Shown: positions 8,254 to 17,590 of the stretch, piece by piece | Layout: each line of letters opens with the position of its first letter | How positions within the stretch are numbered: position 1 is the stretch's first letter | Assembly: GCA_040768125.1 (NCBI GenBank) | Contig: JAXGNG010000003.1 | Span: forward strand, 124,001-188,000 | Reading direction: 5' to 3' | Length of the DNA stretch: 64,000 nt | Source of the DNA: RBG-16-49-21 sp040768125 | GTDB lineage: Bacteria; Spirochaetota; UBA4802; UBA5550 | Translations under genes and position numbers: made by a program | Notes under the pieces: generated by a model | Told to the model about the DNA's origin: nothing | Databases searched by the model: none | What the model saw: the letters and a program-made list of their open reading frames with translations, nothing else

Positions 8254-11200
8254 TCACTCCGTCACGTCACAAACCACGAAGGTGATGTCGTCGTCGAATG
8301 AATCGGATTGCCTGAATGACCTGAGGGAATCCATCAGGAGGTCGGAAAATTCCTTCGGCTTCTTGGCGGCATTCTCCCTGATGAAGTCCCTCAGCTTCTC
8401 CTCTCCGAAAAAAATGCGGTCGCCGATGCGGCATTCCGTTATGCCGTCCGTATAAAAGATCACCCGGTCCCCCTTCTCGAGGCGGAATTCCTTCTCCTCC
8501 AGCTCAAGGTCCTTCAGCCAGCCCAGGGGGTTCCCGGCGGAATGGAGTTCGAAGAATTCGCCGCTGCGTCTCCTGTAGACGATGGGTGGACAATGGCCCG
8601 CGTTGGTGAACCGCATCACGTTGTTCCCCGTGTCTATGGAACAGAAGAACGTCGTCACGAAGCCGCTGTCCACGACGGACCGGGTGATGACCTCGTTGAG
8701 CATGGTCTGCACCCTGACGGGCGAGGACCTGTCATGGATATTGTCCAGGGTCAGCTTCGTCAGCGTCGCGAGAAAGGCCCCGGGCAGCCCGTGCCCCGAC
8801 ACGTCGGCTATGAAAATGTCCAGAATTCCATCACGCAGACGGTAATCGTAAAAATCGCCGCCCACCTTGTCCATGGGTATGTAGAAGGAATAGAGCTCGT
8901 ATCCCGGGATGAGGGGCATGCTTTCGGGAAGGAGCTTCTGCTGGAGCTTGCGGGCCACCTCGAGGTCCCGCTCCATCTCGAGATTCCTGGTGCGGATCAG
9001 CTTCTGGTATTCGTGGTTTTTCAGAAGGGTCCGTATCCTGGCCAGGAGCTCCTTCGAATTGAAGGGCTTGGTCAGGTAGTCGTCCGCCCCGTGCTCCAGT
9101 CCCTCGATCTTGTAGGCCATGTCGGCCTTGGCGGTCAGGAGGATCACCGGAATAAAATCCAGTTCCCCGTCTCCCTTGATTTCCCTGGTCATGTCATAGC
9201 CGTTCATGATCGGCATCATCACGTCGGAGAGCACGAGATCGGGCCTGAGATCGCGGGTCGCGCGGAGTCCCTCCTCGCCGTTGAAGGCGACGTGTATCTC
9301 GTAATCCCCTTCGAGGAGCATGATAAGGAAGTCCCTCATGTCCGGGTTGTCCTCAACGATGAGGATCTTCTTCCGCGATTCGTCGCCGGGGACGTCCTCG
9401 CCGTCCTTCCCGGCACGGCCGGCGGGCCTGAACGGGGGAATGGGGCGCTCCAAACGCGAAATGAATCCCGCCATGACCGACGCGTGATCGGATACCGATT
9501 CCTCGATCTGGCTGTCCGTGACGAACGTTACGTCGCTCCTTCCTTCCAGGTGTTCCTTCCCCGTGGGAAGGAACACGGTAAAGACCGACCCGTGGTCGTC
9601 GGGGTGGTCGCCGATATGCCTGCTGGTGACGGCTATGGAGCCCCCGTGCATCTCGACGAATTCCTTCGCCAGGGCCAGGCCGATTCCCGTGCCTTCGTAC
9701 GACCGGGTCGAGGTCATGTCGGCCTGGCTGAACCGGTCGAATATCCGGTCTATCTTGTCCGGGGGTATGCCGACGCCCGAATCGCTGATCTCGATGCGGC
9801 ACAGGTCATCCGAGGCGCGGAGGCGCACCGTGATGGCACCTCCCGTGTCGGTGAACTTCAGGGCGTTGGAAAAAAGATTCAGGATGATCCTGTCGAATTT
9901 TTCCAGGTCGAGGAAAAGGCTGATGTCCTCCCGGTCCGTGAAAAATTCGAGGGACACGCGTTTCGATTCCGCGGAAGAGAGCACCGAATCCACGAACACC
10001 CTGAGTATCCTTGCCACGTTCAATTCCTTGACGTTCAGGACCATCTGCCCCGCCTCGATTTTTGAAAAATCAAGGAGGTTGTTTATCAGCTTCAGGAGGC
10101 GTATGGCGTTCCGGTGTATGTTGAGGAGGAACGCGTCGTCCACCGGCATGTTCCTGTCCCCCTGGAGCGCCGATTCAACGGGGGACAGTATCAGCGTAAG
10201 GGGGGTGCGTATTTCGTGGGAAATATTCGCGAAGAAATTCGACTTGATCCTGTCCATTTCCAGGAGCTTGTCGTTGGCCTCCGTCAGCTCCCGGGTGCGG
10301 TCCCGGACCCGGATCTCCAGGTCCCGGTTGAGCTCCCGGAGGGAGGCGCTCATCGTGTTGATCTTGTCCGTGAGGCCGATCGCCAGGAGAATGGCCTGCC
10401 ACGCCGCCCCGATGAGGAAAAGCCAGTTCGTGATGAAGGTGTCGGGGAGTATGCCGAAGGACTTGAGCACGATGAGCGGCACTCCCGCCAGGTATACCGC
10501 CCAGCTGAAAGTGTAAAAATAGGCCACCCGCATTCCCCGTATCATGAGCATGATCGAGCTGATCAGCGGCAGCACGTAAAACAGGCACATGACAAGGGCG
10601 ATCCGGATCATCCAGGAATAGGGGGCCACGAGCGACGCGACCAGGCCGATCATGTTGATGACGGCGATGACCAGCAGGACCCTGTCCATCGTCGGCTTCG
10701 TCTCCGACAGTTTCAAAAACGACCGTGAAAAGAGGAGAATGGAGAAACTGGTGGAGAATATCCCCACGAGGACGCTCCTGTTGGTCCACCAGAGTGATTC
10801 GGGCCACAGGTGCTGGAAGGAAAGGCCGTAGAAGGAAAGAACAAAGAGCATCCCCGAGGCGACGGACATCATGTAGTAGAGGCTGTTGCGGTCCCGCGTG
10901 AAAAAAAAGAGAAAGAGATTGTATATGATCAGCGTGAGGAGGATCCCGTTGAGGATCCAGAAGACCGGCAGTTCGTTGCCCAGGCTGGCGATGAAGTTTT
11001 CCGGCGACCATGCCCTGAGGGGCATGTTCATGGAGCTGTCGGTTTTGAAGCGGATGTAGTAGGTCCTGATTCCCCCGGGCTTTTCATGAAGGGAAAAGAC
11101 GAAATTCCGGTGCCTGACGTCCCTCCTGTCGAAGGGGTAGCGGGTGCCCTGGCGCTTCACGGAAAACGCGCCGTCGGGTCCCTGGACATAGAGATCGATG

Positions 11201-11535
11201 GCGTTTATCAGGGGATAGGATACTTCGAGATACCAGTTCAGCGCCGCGGGGCGGGGATTCCTCACGGTAAACCTGACCCAGTAGGCCGAAGCCGTGTAGC
11301 CGAACCCGGGGATTTTATCCGCAGCCGGTTTCCACCTCAGCGGGCCCGTATCGCCCTTCGCGATATCCTCCATGGCCAGGCCGCATTCCCTGTCTTCGGC
11401 TATTTCGGAATGCAATCCCAGGTATTCGCCGTCCAGCAGGGCGTCATCGAGCACCACGGGCGTCACCGCTGACGCGATGCCCATGGAGCCGAGGATTACC
11501 ACGGCCGCTGCTGTTATTGAAAAAAATAATTTCAT
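8254..11535 (-). CDS. 7TMR-DISM hybrid histidine kinase fused to a receiver and a SpoIIE-type phosphatase
   Basis: A 1093-residue one-protein signalling chain. Order: signal peptide (1-23), 7TMR-DISM extracellular domain (~30-165), seven membrane helices (~185-395), coiled coil, HisKA with the phospho-acceptor in FANISHEIRTPLTL (His ~440), HATPase (DSGVGIPPDKID; GTGIGLALAKEF), receiver with Asp ~770 in LVLSDVMMPIMNG and the TAKAD and LTKPF motifs, linker helix ERDLEVARKLQQKLLPE, then the PP2C domain (VGGDFYDY, DVSGHGLPGAFLA, NAGHCPPIV, IFYTDGITEC, FDDDITFVV). Start 11535 is preferred because the signal peptide begins there; an upstream extension to 11808 lacks this logic. Sensing at the 7TM end probably controls phosphatase output through the internal receiver. 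Confidence 0.88.
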   Translation of the reverse strand: MKLFFSITAAAVVILGSMGIASAVTPVVLDDALLDGEYLGLHSEIAEDRECGLAMEDIAKGDTGPLRWKPAADKIPGFGYTASAYWVRFTVRNPRPAALNWYLEVSYPLINAIDLYVQGPDGAFSVKRQGTRYPFDRRDVRHRNFVFSLHEKPGGIRTYYIRFKTDSSMNMPLRAWSPENFIASLGNELPVFWILNGILLTLIIYNLFLFFFTRDRNSLYYMMSVASGMLFVLSFYGLSFQHLWPESLWWTNRSVLVGIFSTSFSILLFSRSFLKLSETKPTMDRVLLVIAVINMIGLVASLVAPYSWMIRIALVMCLFYVLPLISSIMLMIRGMRVAYFYTFSWAVYLAGVPLIVLKSFGILPDTFITNWLFLIGAAWQAILLAIGLTDKINTMSASLRELNRDLEIRVRDRTRELTEANDKLLEMDRIKSNFFANISHEIRTPLTLILSPVESALQGDRNMPVDDAFLLNIHRNAIRLLKLINNLLDFSKIEAGQMVLNVKELNVARILRVFVDSVLSSAESKRVSLEFFTDREDISLFLDLEKFDRIILNLFSNALKFTDTGGAITVRLRASDDLCRIEISDSGVGIPPDKIDRIFDRFSQADMTSTRSYEGTGIGLALAKEFVEMHGGSIAVTSRHIGDHPDDHGSVFTVFLPTGKEHLEGRSDVTFVTDSQIEESVSDHASVMAGFISRLERPIPPFRPAGRAGKDGEDVPGDESRKKILIVEDNPDMRDFLIMLLEGDYEIHVAFNGEEGLRATRDLRPDLVLSDVMMPIMNGYDMTREIKGDGELDFIPVILLTAKADMAYKIEGLEHGADDYLTKPFNSKELLARIRTLLKNHEYQKLIRTRNLEMERDLEVARKLQQKLLPESMPLIPGYELYSFYIPMDKVGGDFYDYRLRDGILDIFIADVSGHGLPGAFLATLTKLTLDNIHDRSSPVRVQTMLNEVITRSVVDSGFVTTFFCSIDTGNNVMRFTNAGHCPPIVYRRRSGEFFELHSAGNPLGWLKDLELEEKEFRLEKGDRVIFYTDGITECRIGDRIFFGEEKLRDFIRENAAKKPKEFSDLLMDSLRSFRQSDSFDDDITFVVCDVTE

Positions 11536-12011
11536 ATAAATTGTTCGCCGCGGCCATGATCGTGACGCCGCGCGGCAGGGAATGGATATAACCCGGATTC
11601 CCGCGCCGGCCGGGGCGTATACACGACGGCGGATTGACCGTAGACCAAATAACAGGGTATGGTGACTGTTATCTACTGTAAATAGTGACGCACCGGCAGA
11701 CAGGGAAGTCAAGTTAAAAAGAACATGCTCGCGATTTTCTGTGCCTTCGCGCCAGGAAGGCGGCGCCTGGTCGGGGATGGGCCGGCCTGCTGCCGGGCCC
11801 TGCGTCACTCGGAGCGGTGAAAGTTCCCGGTCAGCTCAAGAATAACATCGCGTTACTCCACGGCCGCGGCCGTACGGGACAGGAAACGGAGACTCCTTCG
11901 CACGATACCTGCAAGGGGATCATGGAACAATTGGGAAATTGCTTGCTTTTTACTAATGGGTGTTATATTGTGATTGAAAATACACACATTAATTGGGGAG
12001 GTCTTGGAACC
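11536..12011. other. intergenic region between divergent kinase and barrel genes
   Basis: No convincing gene. It contains ACTGT repeated 10 bases apart in a segment around 11665-11700 (GACTGTTATCTACTGT), and a plausible promoter for the rightward gene (TTGCTT at 11943-11948, TATATT at 11964-11969, 15-bp spacer). Confidence 0.4.
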
Positions 12012-12680
12012 ATGAAGAAGCTACTGGTTTGCTCAGGCGTACTGCTGGCTCTTTTCTGCGCGCGGACTTCGCCGGTCCACGCCTTCGGTCTCGGGCTCTT
12101 CGGCACTTTCGACGGCGGAAAAATTATATGGGACGGGAAGGGCGCGAATTTCATGAATTACGGCGGCGGTTTCGTGATGGACACGAACCTCGCGAGCGAC
12201 CGGCTCTTCAACTACCGGCTGGAGCTTTCGTTCAGCAACCTGCGCACCCCCTACGACGCGGAGGAGGTTAACATCGTTTCAACCCTCCTCATGACGGATT
12301 TAACGGGCTATCCGTATATCGTGAGGACCCCCGTCACGAAATACGAGAATTCCTTACTCATGACGACGGTCCATTATTTCGGCTTCGGCGTCGTCAGGAC
12401 AAAGACCGTCCGTTTCTGGCTCGGGCCGCAGATCACCTTCGGCGGAATGCTGACGAACCTGACGGGGTTGTACGCCGGGCTGGGCTTCGCCATGGGCCTG
12501 AACATCAATATCGGCGACGTCTTCACACTTTCCTTCACGGGCTCGGGTAGGTTCCTCGGCGCCGGCAGGTTCTACACCTACAACGGGGTCACCTACGTGT
12601 CCGGCGGCTACGGGGGGGACGGTATGGCAACCGTTGCCTTTATTTTCCGGATTCCCGGGGACAGGTACGCGGCGAAATAA
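12012..12680 (+). CDS. predicted outer-membrane beta-barrel protein, unknown function
   Basis: A 222-residue protein with a signal peptide (MKKLLVCSGVLLALFCARTSPVHA). The mature part alternates polar and hydrophobic residues with many Gly and aromatic residues, as in small outer-membrane barrels. The final segment MATVAFIFRIP resembles a last beta strand, but extra residues follow it. I do not recognise the family. GGAGG at 11997-12001 supports ATG 12012. A strong terminator follows at 12716. Confidence 0.6.
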   Translation: MKKLLVCSGVLLALFCARTSPVHAFGLGLFGTFDGGKIIWDGKGANFMNYGGGFVMDTNLASDRLFNYRLELSFSNLRTPYDAEEVNIVSTLLMTDLTGYPYIVRTPVTKYENSLLMTTVHYFGFGVVRTKTVRFWLGPQITFGGMLTNLTGLYAGLGFAMGLNINIGDVFTLSFTGSGRFLGAGRFYTYNGVTYVSGGYGGDGMATVAFIFRIPGDRYAAK

Positions 12681-12715
12681 CCGGCGCCTTCATCGATGTG
12701 AAGCGCAGCGCCGAC

Positions 12716-12747
12716 GGCGCCGCGGCTTACCCGCGGCGCCTTTTTTA
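12716..12747 (+). terminator. rho-independent terminator
   Basis: GGCGCCGCGG (12716-12725) and CCGCGGCGCC (12731-12740) form a perfect 10-bp GC stem with the 5-base loop CTTAC, followed by TTTTTT. It ends the barrel gene transcript. Confidence 0.85.
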
Positions 12748-12971
12748 TTTCATCACGACGGTTATGCGCGCCTCCGGCAGGACCGGGTATCCTGGTTCAT
12801 GTATCCGCGCAGGCTCCCATCAACTCGGGATTCCATCACATGCCGGGGTATCGCAGTCATGGCGGGGAATGACCTCGGTGTCCAGGCCCGCGGCATGACG
12901 AGTCCGGTGATGGTGTAAACATTGTTCAGAAAAATATTCCAGGGTTATACCCGCGCTGAATCTAATTTAAT

Positions 12972-13000
12972 TTGATCGCAGTGGGAGTTTTGTGTATTTT
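12972..13000 (+). promoter_or_regulatory. putative sigma-70-type promoter of the DUF2934 gene
   Basis: TTGATC (12972-12977) and TATTTT (12995-13000) are 17 bases apart. The start codon lies 50 bases downstream. Confidence 0.4.
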
Positions 13001-13049
13001 AAAAAAAGGGAACCTGTAAAAATCAGATCTGACGCAAGGAGGAATGTGA

Positions 13050-13280
13050 ATGTTATCGAAAAAAACCACGAACGCGGGAACACCATCCAGGGCACCTGCA
13101 GCGAGAAGTAAAAAAAAGAAAAATGAAGCCACATTCGAGGTATCGCGATTCCAGGACACAATCAGGGAGCAGGCGTATTACAATTACCTGAAGAGGACGA
13201 ATGCCGGTATGCCCGGGGACGAGGTCACCGACTGGCTGGAAGCGGAAAAAATCCTCTCCGCGAAAGGGACCGCCCACTGA
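13050..13280 (+). CDS. DUF2934 family protein
   Basis: A 76-residue cytoplasmic protein. A Lys/Ala-rich disordered N terminus (to ~residue 28) precedes the DUF2934 core: IREQAYYNYLKRTNAG and DEVTDWLEAEKIL, with the conserved G..xxDWLxAE ending. The family is widespread in Proteobacteria and others and has no assigned function. AAGGAGG at 13037-13042 fixes the start. It has its own promoter candidate. Confidence 0.7.
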   Translation: MLSKKTTNAGTPSRAPAARSKKKKNEATFEVSRFQDTIREQAYYNYLKRTNAGMPGDEVTDWLEAEKILSAKGTAH

Positions 13281-13698
13281 GCCGATGAAGCTGATTTTCC
13301 GTTAGTCCCATGGTTCCATGACCTGGCCTCTTTACCCGGGATTCACTGACCCGGCATACCTGGCAACCTGTCTTTCCCGGTAAATATCCCTGTCCGGGAC
13401 AATTTTATATGATATCTCCGGCAGTTTTTACTTGCCACGCTCCTTCCGCTGTGAAACTATGAGTGCTGATAGAATCCATCATGTACCATGGACCGTTGCC
13501 CCGCGCGACGGGAGCCCCGGGGCGCGATGAAGGACGAGTCCCTGGAGGATTCCCTGCGGGTCATGGACATCGCGGGCCTACTCCTCCATGTGGCCGGGAA
13601 GTGAGACGCGGATATTTTCCTTGATATATGGCATACCCGCCGCTATGCTGTCCGGCTGTTGAAGGATGCATCAGGAAAAACCGAATGGAGGCGAGCCG
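13281..13698. other. gene-poor stretch with a possible coding remnant
   Basis: No supported gene. Two short overlapping frames (13458-13526 and 13488-13604) have no ribosome-binding site and look at best like a decayed fragment. No terminator or repeat was recognised. Confidence 0.35.
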
Positions 13699-14136
13699 AT
13701 GCGAACCATGATACACGCCGCGTGCTTCCTGGCCATGGCGCTGTCGCTGCATGGCTGCGCATCGCCCAGTGACGTGACCATCAGGATTGCCGACGCGCCC
13801 GTGGAGGTACGGCAGGGCCAGAGATTCAGTTTTACCTGCACGGTAACGAATACCGCCGAGAAGGACCAGGAGCTGGTCAGCCTGGACGTGGCGGACGAAT
13901 ATCTCGCCGGTATAGTTGTCGTCAGCACGGACCCCGCCTTCAGGGAGGCCACGCATATCCCCCTGGACAACACGATGAGCTACAGCTACAACATTCCGCT
14001 GGCCAAGGGGAAACCGGTGAGCGTCCAGTTCAATTGCTACGCGGCCAGGCCCGGCGATTTCAGCGGCGAGGTCGACTTCTGCATCAACAATGACTCCTCC
14101 TTTCTTACCTATCCCATACGGACCATCGTGAAGTAG
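13699..14136 (+). CDS. small lipoprotein, unknown function
   Basis: 145 residues. The signal sequence ends at a lipobox (LSLHGC, Cys ~20). The rest looks like a single immunoglobulin-like beta domain: VTIRIADAPVEVRQGQRFSF and TCTVTNTAEKDQELVSL suggest a strand-rich domain with two or three further Cys residues. A purine-rich GGAGGCGAG precedes ATG 13699. It is probably cotranscribed with the HAD lipoprotein 18 bases downstream. No family recognised. Confidence 0.6.
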   Translation: MRTMIHAACFLAMALSLHGCASPSDVTIRIADAPVEVRQGQRFSFTCTVTNTAEKDQELVSLDVADEYLAGIVVVSTDPAFREATHIPLDNTMSYSYNIPLAKGKPVSVQFNCYAARPGDFSGEVDFCINNDSSFLTYPIRTIVK

Positions 14137-14154
14137 GGGAGGGCGGAGACGGCC

Positions 14155-15048
14155 ATGTTCATTGACAGCATGAAACGACTATTCATTCCGCTTGCCCTCG
14201 CCGCCGCGCTTCTCTCATGCGGCGGCGCCTCCTTCACGCCGGTGAAGGGGTTCGACGACGACACCAATCAGGCCCTTAAGGAATTCTTCCTTTCCACGGC
14301 GGAGGAGCCGGGGCGGAAGGTCGCGGTCTTCGACGGCGACGGCACGGTCTTCGGCCAGGTCCCCCACTACCTCGCCGACGAGTGCCTCTACCGGGTCGCC
14401 CTGGAGGACCCGAAGAAAAAGCCGGAGGTGATCGCGCGCATGGTGCGCCTCTCCAACGTGTCGCTTCCCTACGTCCAGGACCGGGTACGGTTCTTCGAGG
14501 GTGACACGGCGGAGTCCCTCCGGGAGCTCGGGGACCGCTGCTACCGGGAGCACTACGCCGGCAAGATCTATCCCCCCATGAGGGACCTGGTCCGTCTCCT
14601 GGGAAGGAACGGCTTCGAAGTCTGGGTCGTCACGGCGAGCCCGGAGCTGATGTACCAGCGCTTCCTCTCCCGGGAGCTCGGCATTCCCCCGGTGCGGATC
14701 GTCGGCGTGAAGTCGGTGATCCGCGGGGGTCTCATCACGGGGGAGATGGTGAAGCCGGTGCCCCAGGACCACGGCAAGAAGGAGGCCATCGAGACCTTCG
14801 TCCAGGAGCGGCCTCTCTTCGTCGCGGGGAACAGCCGCGGGGACCGGGAGATGATCGAGTACAGCCGGGGCCTCAGGATGATCGTCAACCCAGACGAGTT
14901 CGTCGCCCCGGACCAGGAGGAAAGCATCGCCGACTTCGCGCGCCGGAGCGGCTGGCTCATCGTGCGCGTCCCCGACGTCCGGGCGCCGGGGTTCCCCTCC
15001 GTGTCGTCGAAGCGCTTCGGCATCCGGGAGAACAGGGAGAGGAGGTAG
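14155..15048 (+). CDS. HAD-superfamily phosphatase, predicted lipoprotein
   Basis: 297 residues with a lipobox (ALLSCGG) after a short signal, so the enzyme should sit on the periplasmic side. HAD motif I is VFDGDGTVFG (residues ~60-69); motif II is in WVVTASPELM; motif III is a Lys in the GKKEAIE region; motif IV is FVAGNSRGDREMIEY. The layout is closest to phosphoserine-phosphatase-like HADs (PF12710). Substrate unknown. The start at 14155 follows CGGAGAC; 14170 is an alternative that gives the same signal peptide. Confidence 0.75.
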   Translation: MFIDSMKRLFIPLALAAALLSCGGASFTPVKGFDDDTNQALKEFFLSTAEEPGRKVAVFDGDGTVFGQVPHYLADECLYRVALEDPKKKPEVIARMVRLSNVSLPYVQDRVRFFEGDTAESLRELGDRCYREHYAGKIYPPMRDLVRLLGRNGFEVWVVTASPELMYQRFLSRELGIPPVRIVGVKSVIRGGLITGEMVKPVPQDHGKKEAIETFVQERPLFVAGNSRGDREMIEYSRGLRMIVNPDEFVAPDQEESIADFARRSGWLIVRVPDVRAPGFPSVSSKRFGIRENRERR

Positions 15049-15063
15049 GGGGACGGCGGCCTG

Positions 15064-15765
15064 TCAGGGGCCGCCCCTCCCGTACCCCGCCCTGATCGCC
15101 TCCTCTTCGGAGGCGAAGAAGATCCGCTCTTCCAGTGGAATGGACGCCTCTCCCCCCGGGGGGAGGTAGCGCCGCGTCCGCGCCGAGGCGACCCACCAGT
15201 AGGGGCTCCGGCCGCTGATCCTGCGGCGCCAGAGGTAGGGGATCTCCGGCGCTCCGCCCGCGGGGCTGAAGATTCCCCGCTTTTCCGCAAGGGCGGCGGC
15301 CTGAGCCTGGCGGAACGCGTCGATCATTCCCATGGCGGGGTAGACCAGGTAGGTGACGGCCCACCCGGACCTCACCATCTCGAGGTTGATGTTCCGTCCC
15401 CGGTAGATAACAATCGCCAGGGTCCTCCCGTACCGGTCCAGGGGGGAGGGCGGGGTGCGCAGGGTCACCCGGGCCCCCCGGGGCAGGAGCCTCCCCAGGC
15501 GGCGCTTCGCGAGGCGCCCCCAGGGATACTGGCGCGCCCCCAGGTAATAGGTCTCAGGCGCGTCGATGTTGATGAGCCTGATTTTTTTCACCTTCCCGTC
15601 GTCAAGGGCGACATGGATCGTATCGCCGTCCACGATGCGTGTAACCCTCCCCTCGAACTCCCCGGCGGTTCCGGGAAACGCCATGAGAAGGAGTATCAGC
15701 GCGGGAAGCGGCCGTTTTAGAAGGGAGCGCATGGATGGGACCGATGGTGAACGCATGATGCTCAT
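15064..15765 (-). CDS. secreted thermonuclease-like (SNase) protein
   Basis: 233 residues with an N-terminal signal or membrane segment ending near FPGTAG. The staphylococcal-nuclease domain (PF00565) follows: VTRIVDGDTIHV, IRLINIDAPETYY, and DRYGRTLAIVIY, with catalytic Arg/Glu/Arg positions present; NLEMVRSGWAVTY completes the fold. About 70 extra residues follow, partly basic. It probably degrades extracellular nucleic acids. It ends 15 bases after the convergent HAD gene. Confidence 0.8.
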   Translation of the reverse strand: MSIMRSPSVPSMRSLLKRPLPALILLLMAFPGTAGEFEGRVTRIVDGDTIHVALDDGKVKKIRLINIDAPETYYLGARQYPWGRLAKRRLGRLLPRGARVTLRTPPSPLDRYGRTLAIVIYRGRNINLEMVRSGWAVTYLVYPAMGMIDAFRQAQAAALAEKRGIFSPAGGAPEIPYLWRRRISGRSPYWWVASARTRRYLPPGGEASIPLEERIFFASEEEAIRAGYGRGGP

Positions 15766-15802
15766 AGTGCCACGCGGTGGCAGGGGGTAACGCGATTTTT
15801 CT

Positions 15803-15876
<74 letters not shown>

Positions 15877-16064
15877 GGGACCCGCGTTTTCCGCGGGCAG
15901 GGCAAATCTACGCAAGGTCCCGGAATCTGTCAAGATTATTGCATGATTTTCCCGTGATGCGGGCGCTATCCTTGACTTCCCCATTGTCCCGTGCTACCCT
16001 GAATACAGGACCCTTGCGGGGCCGCGCCGCGGCGCGGTCAATGGTCGGGTCCATGGAGGCGGGC

Positions 16065-17414
16065 ATGGATACTTTCAGGGAAAAATCGTTCTGGATGACC
16101 ACCCGTGATTACGCTCCCGGCGAACCCCTGGGGGGTTCCCTCGACGTGGACGTTGCCGTGGTGGGGGGAGGGTACACGGGGCTTTCCACTGCCTATTTTT
16201 TGAAAAAGGACGAGCCGGGGAAGCGGATCGCCCTCCTGGAGGCGGAGGTGATCGGCTACGGCGCGAGCGGCCGCAACGGCGGTTTCAGCATGACCAAGTT
16301 CGGCCTCATCCATTCCATCACGGCCCTCCGATTCGGCAACAGGAAGACCGTCGAGGCCCACGAGTACAACTGCCGCGCCGTGGACCTGCTCCGGGAGCTC
16401 GTCACCGGGCTGAAGCTCGACTGCGACTATGAGCACACCGGCTTCCTCATGGTGGCCACGTGCAAAAAGCAGCAGGAGCGTATGGAGCGGGAATACGAGT
16501 TCGTCACCCGGGACCTCGGCATCGGCGAGATCGAATGGATCGGCGCCGACGCCCTGGCGTCCCGCGTGCGGAGCCCCCTCTACATGGGGGGCGCCTGGTG
16601 GGAGCCCCGGACGGGGATCCTGAACCCCGCGAAGCTCGCCTGGAGCTGGAGGGACGTCATCGCCTCCATGGGCGTCGAGGTGTACGAGGGGACGCCGGTG
16701 ACGAAAATCTCCCGGAAGGGCCGTCGCTACCGCCTGGCGACGCCGGGCGGCGAGGTCACGGCGGACAAGGTGGTCCTGGCCACGAACGCCTGGTCCCACC
16801 ACTTCACCCAGACCAGGCGGAAGCAGGTTCCGGTCTGGACCTACATCGTCCTGACGGAGCCCCTCACCGAGGAGCATTTCCGCGGCATCGGCTGGAAGGG
16901 CCGCGAGGGGATCGAGGACTTCCGCGACCTGGTCCACTACTACCGCCTCACTGCGGACAACCGGATCGCCCTGGGTGGGCGCGACGTGGGACTCCTCTAC
17001 GGCAGCGCCATGCCCCCGGAGAAGGACTGCGACGAGGGCACCTTCGATGCCCTGAAAAGCGACCTCATCGAGATGTTTCCTCCCCTTAAGGGCATCGCCT
17101 TCACCCACCAGTGGGGAGGACCCGTGTCCGTGCCCCTTGACCTGGCGCCGGCCATGGGGTATGCCGCGGGGAGGGACGTGGTCTATTCCCTGGGATGCTG
17201 CGGCCACGCCGTGTCCATGACGCACCTGAACGGCCGCACCCTGGCCGACCTGGTCCTCGAGAAAAAGAGCGACCTGACCGGGACCTTCTTCGTCAATCGC
17301 CGCACGATCCCCTGGCCGCCGGAGCCGCTCCGATCGATCACGGCCCGGGCCATCAGGGGAGTCATGCGATGGGAGGACCGCCGCTACGACAGGTTCACGG
17401 CGCCCTTCGCGTGA
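16065..17414 (+). CDS. FAD-dependent amine/amino-acid oxidoreductase (DAO family)
   Basis: 449 residues. The Rossmann FAD motif VAVVGGGYTGLSTAYFL is near residues 29-45, followed by ASGRNGGF, typical of gamma-glutamylputrescine oxidase (PuuB/OrdL) and related enzymes. The C-terminal GCCGHAVSMTHLNGRTLADLV is the second FAD contact. It probably oxidises a secondary amine or amino acid, using oxygen or a quinone. Start 16065 follows GGAGGCGGGC. It stands alone between the tRNA and rubrerythrin. Confidence 0.8.
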   Translation: MDTFREKSFWMTTRDYAPGEPLGGSLDVDVAVVGGGYTGLSTAYFLKKDEPGKRIALLEAEVIGYGASGRNGGFSMTKFGLIHSITALRFGNRKTVEAHEYNCRAVDLLRELVTGLKLDCDYEHTGFLMVATCKKQQERMEREYEFVTRDLGIGEIEWIGADALASRVRSPLYMGGAWWEPRTGILNPAKLAWSWRDVIASMGVEVYEGTPVTKISRKGRRYRLATPGGEVTADKVVLATNAWSHHFTQTRRKQVPVWTYIVLTEPLTEEHFRGIGWKGREGIEDFRDLVHYYRLTADNRIALGGRDVGLLYGSAMPPEKDCDEGTFDALKSDLIEMFPPLKGIAFTHQWGGPVSVPLDLAPAMGYAAGRDVVYSLGCCGHAVSMTHLNGRTLADLVLEKKSDLTGTFFVNRRTIPWPPEPLRSITARAIRGVMRWEDRRYDRFTAPFA

Positions 17415-17526
17415 TATAGGTGCACGCGGTTGTCGGGGCCACGGATTTTTCCGGCGACGGCGTCGCGCCGCAGCCCCCGGCGGGGGAGCGAAGGGGCTTC
17501 CGGATGACCCCGCGGAAAAATAATAT

Positions 17527-17556
17527 TTGACACGGCGGGACCCGCGTACTCATTTT
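17527..17556 (+). promoter_or_regulatory. possible promoter of the rubrerythrin gene
   Basis: A perfect TTGACA (17527-17532) is followed 18 bases later by CATTTT (17551-17556), about 35 bases before the start codon. The -10 match is weak; TATACT at 17566-17571 has no matching -35. Confidence 0.3.
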
Positions 17557-17590
17557 ACTGCACAGTATACTTAATAAAAGAGAACGAGCC

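Larger units (their letters stand above)
12681..13049. other. intergenic region with terminator and promoter
   Basis: It holds the strong terminator at 12716-12747 and a likely promoter at 12972-13000. I see no protein-coding signal between them. Confidence 0.5.

Noticed and set aside
13458..13604. Two short overlapping frames that might be a broken gene
   Set aside because: Too short, no ribosome-binding site and no recognisable domain; described only as a possible remnant.
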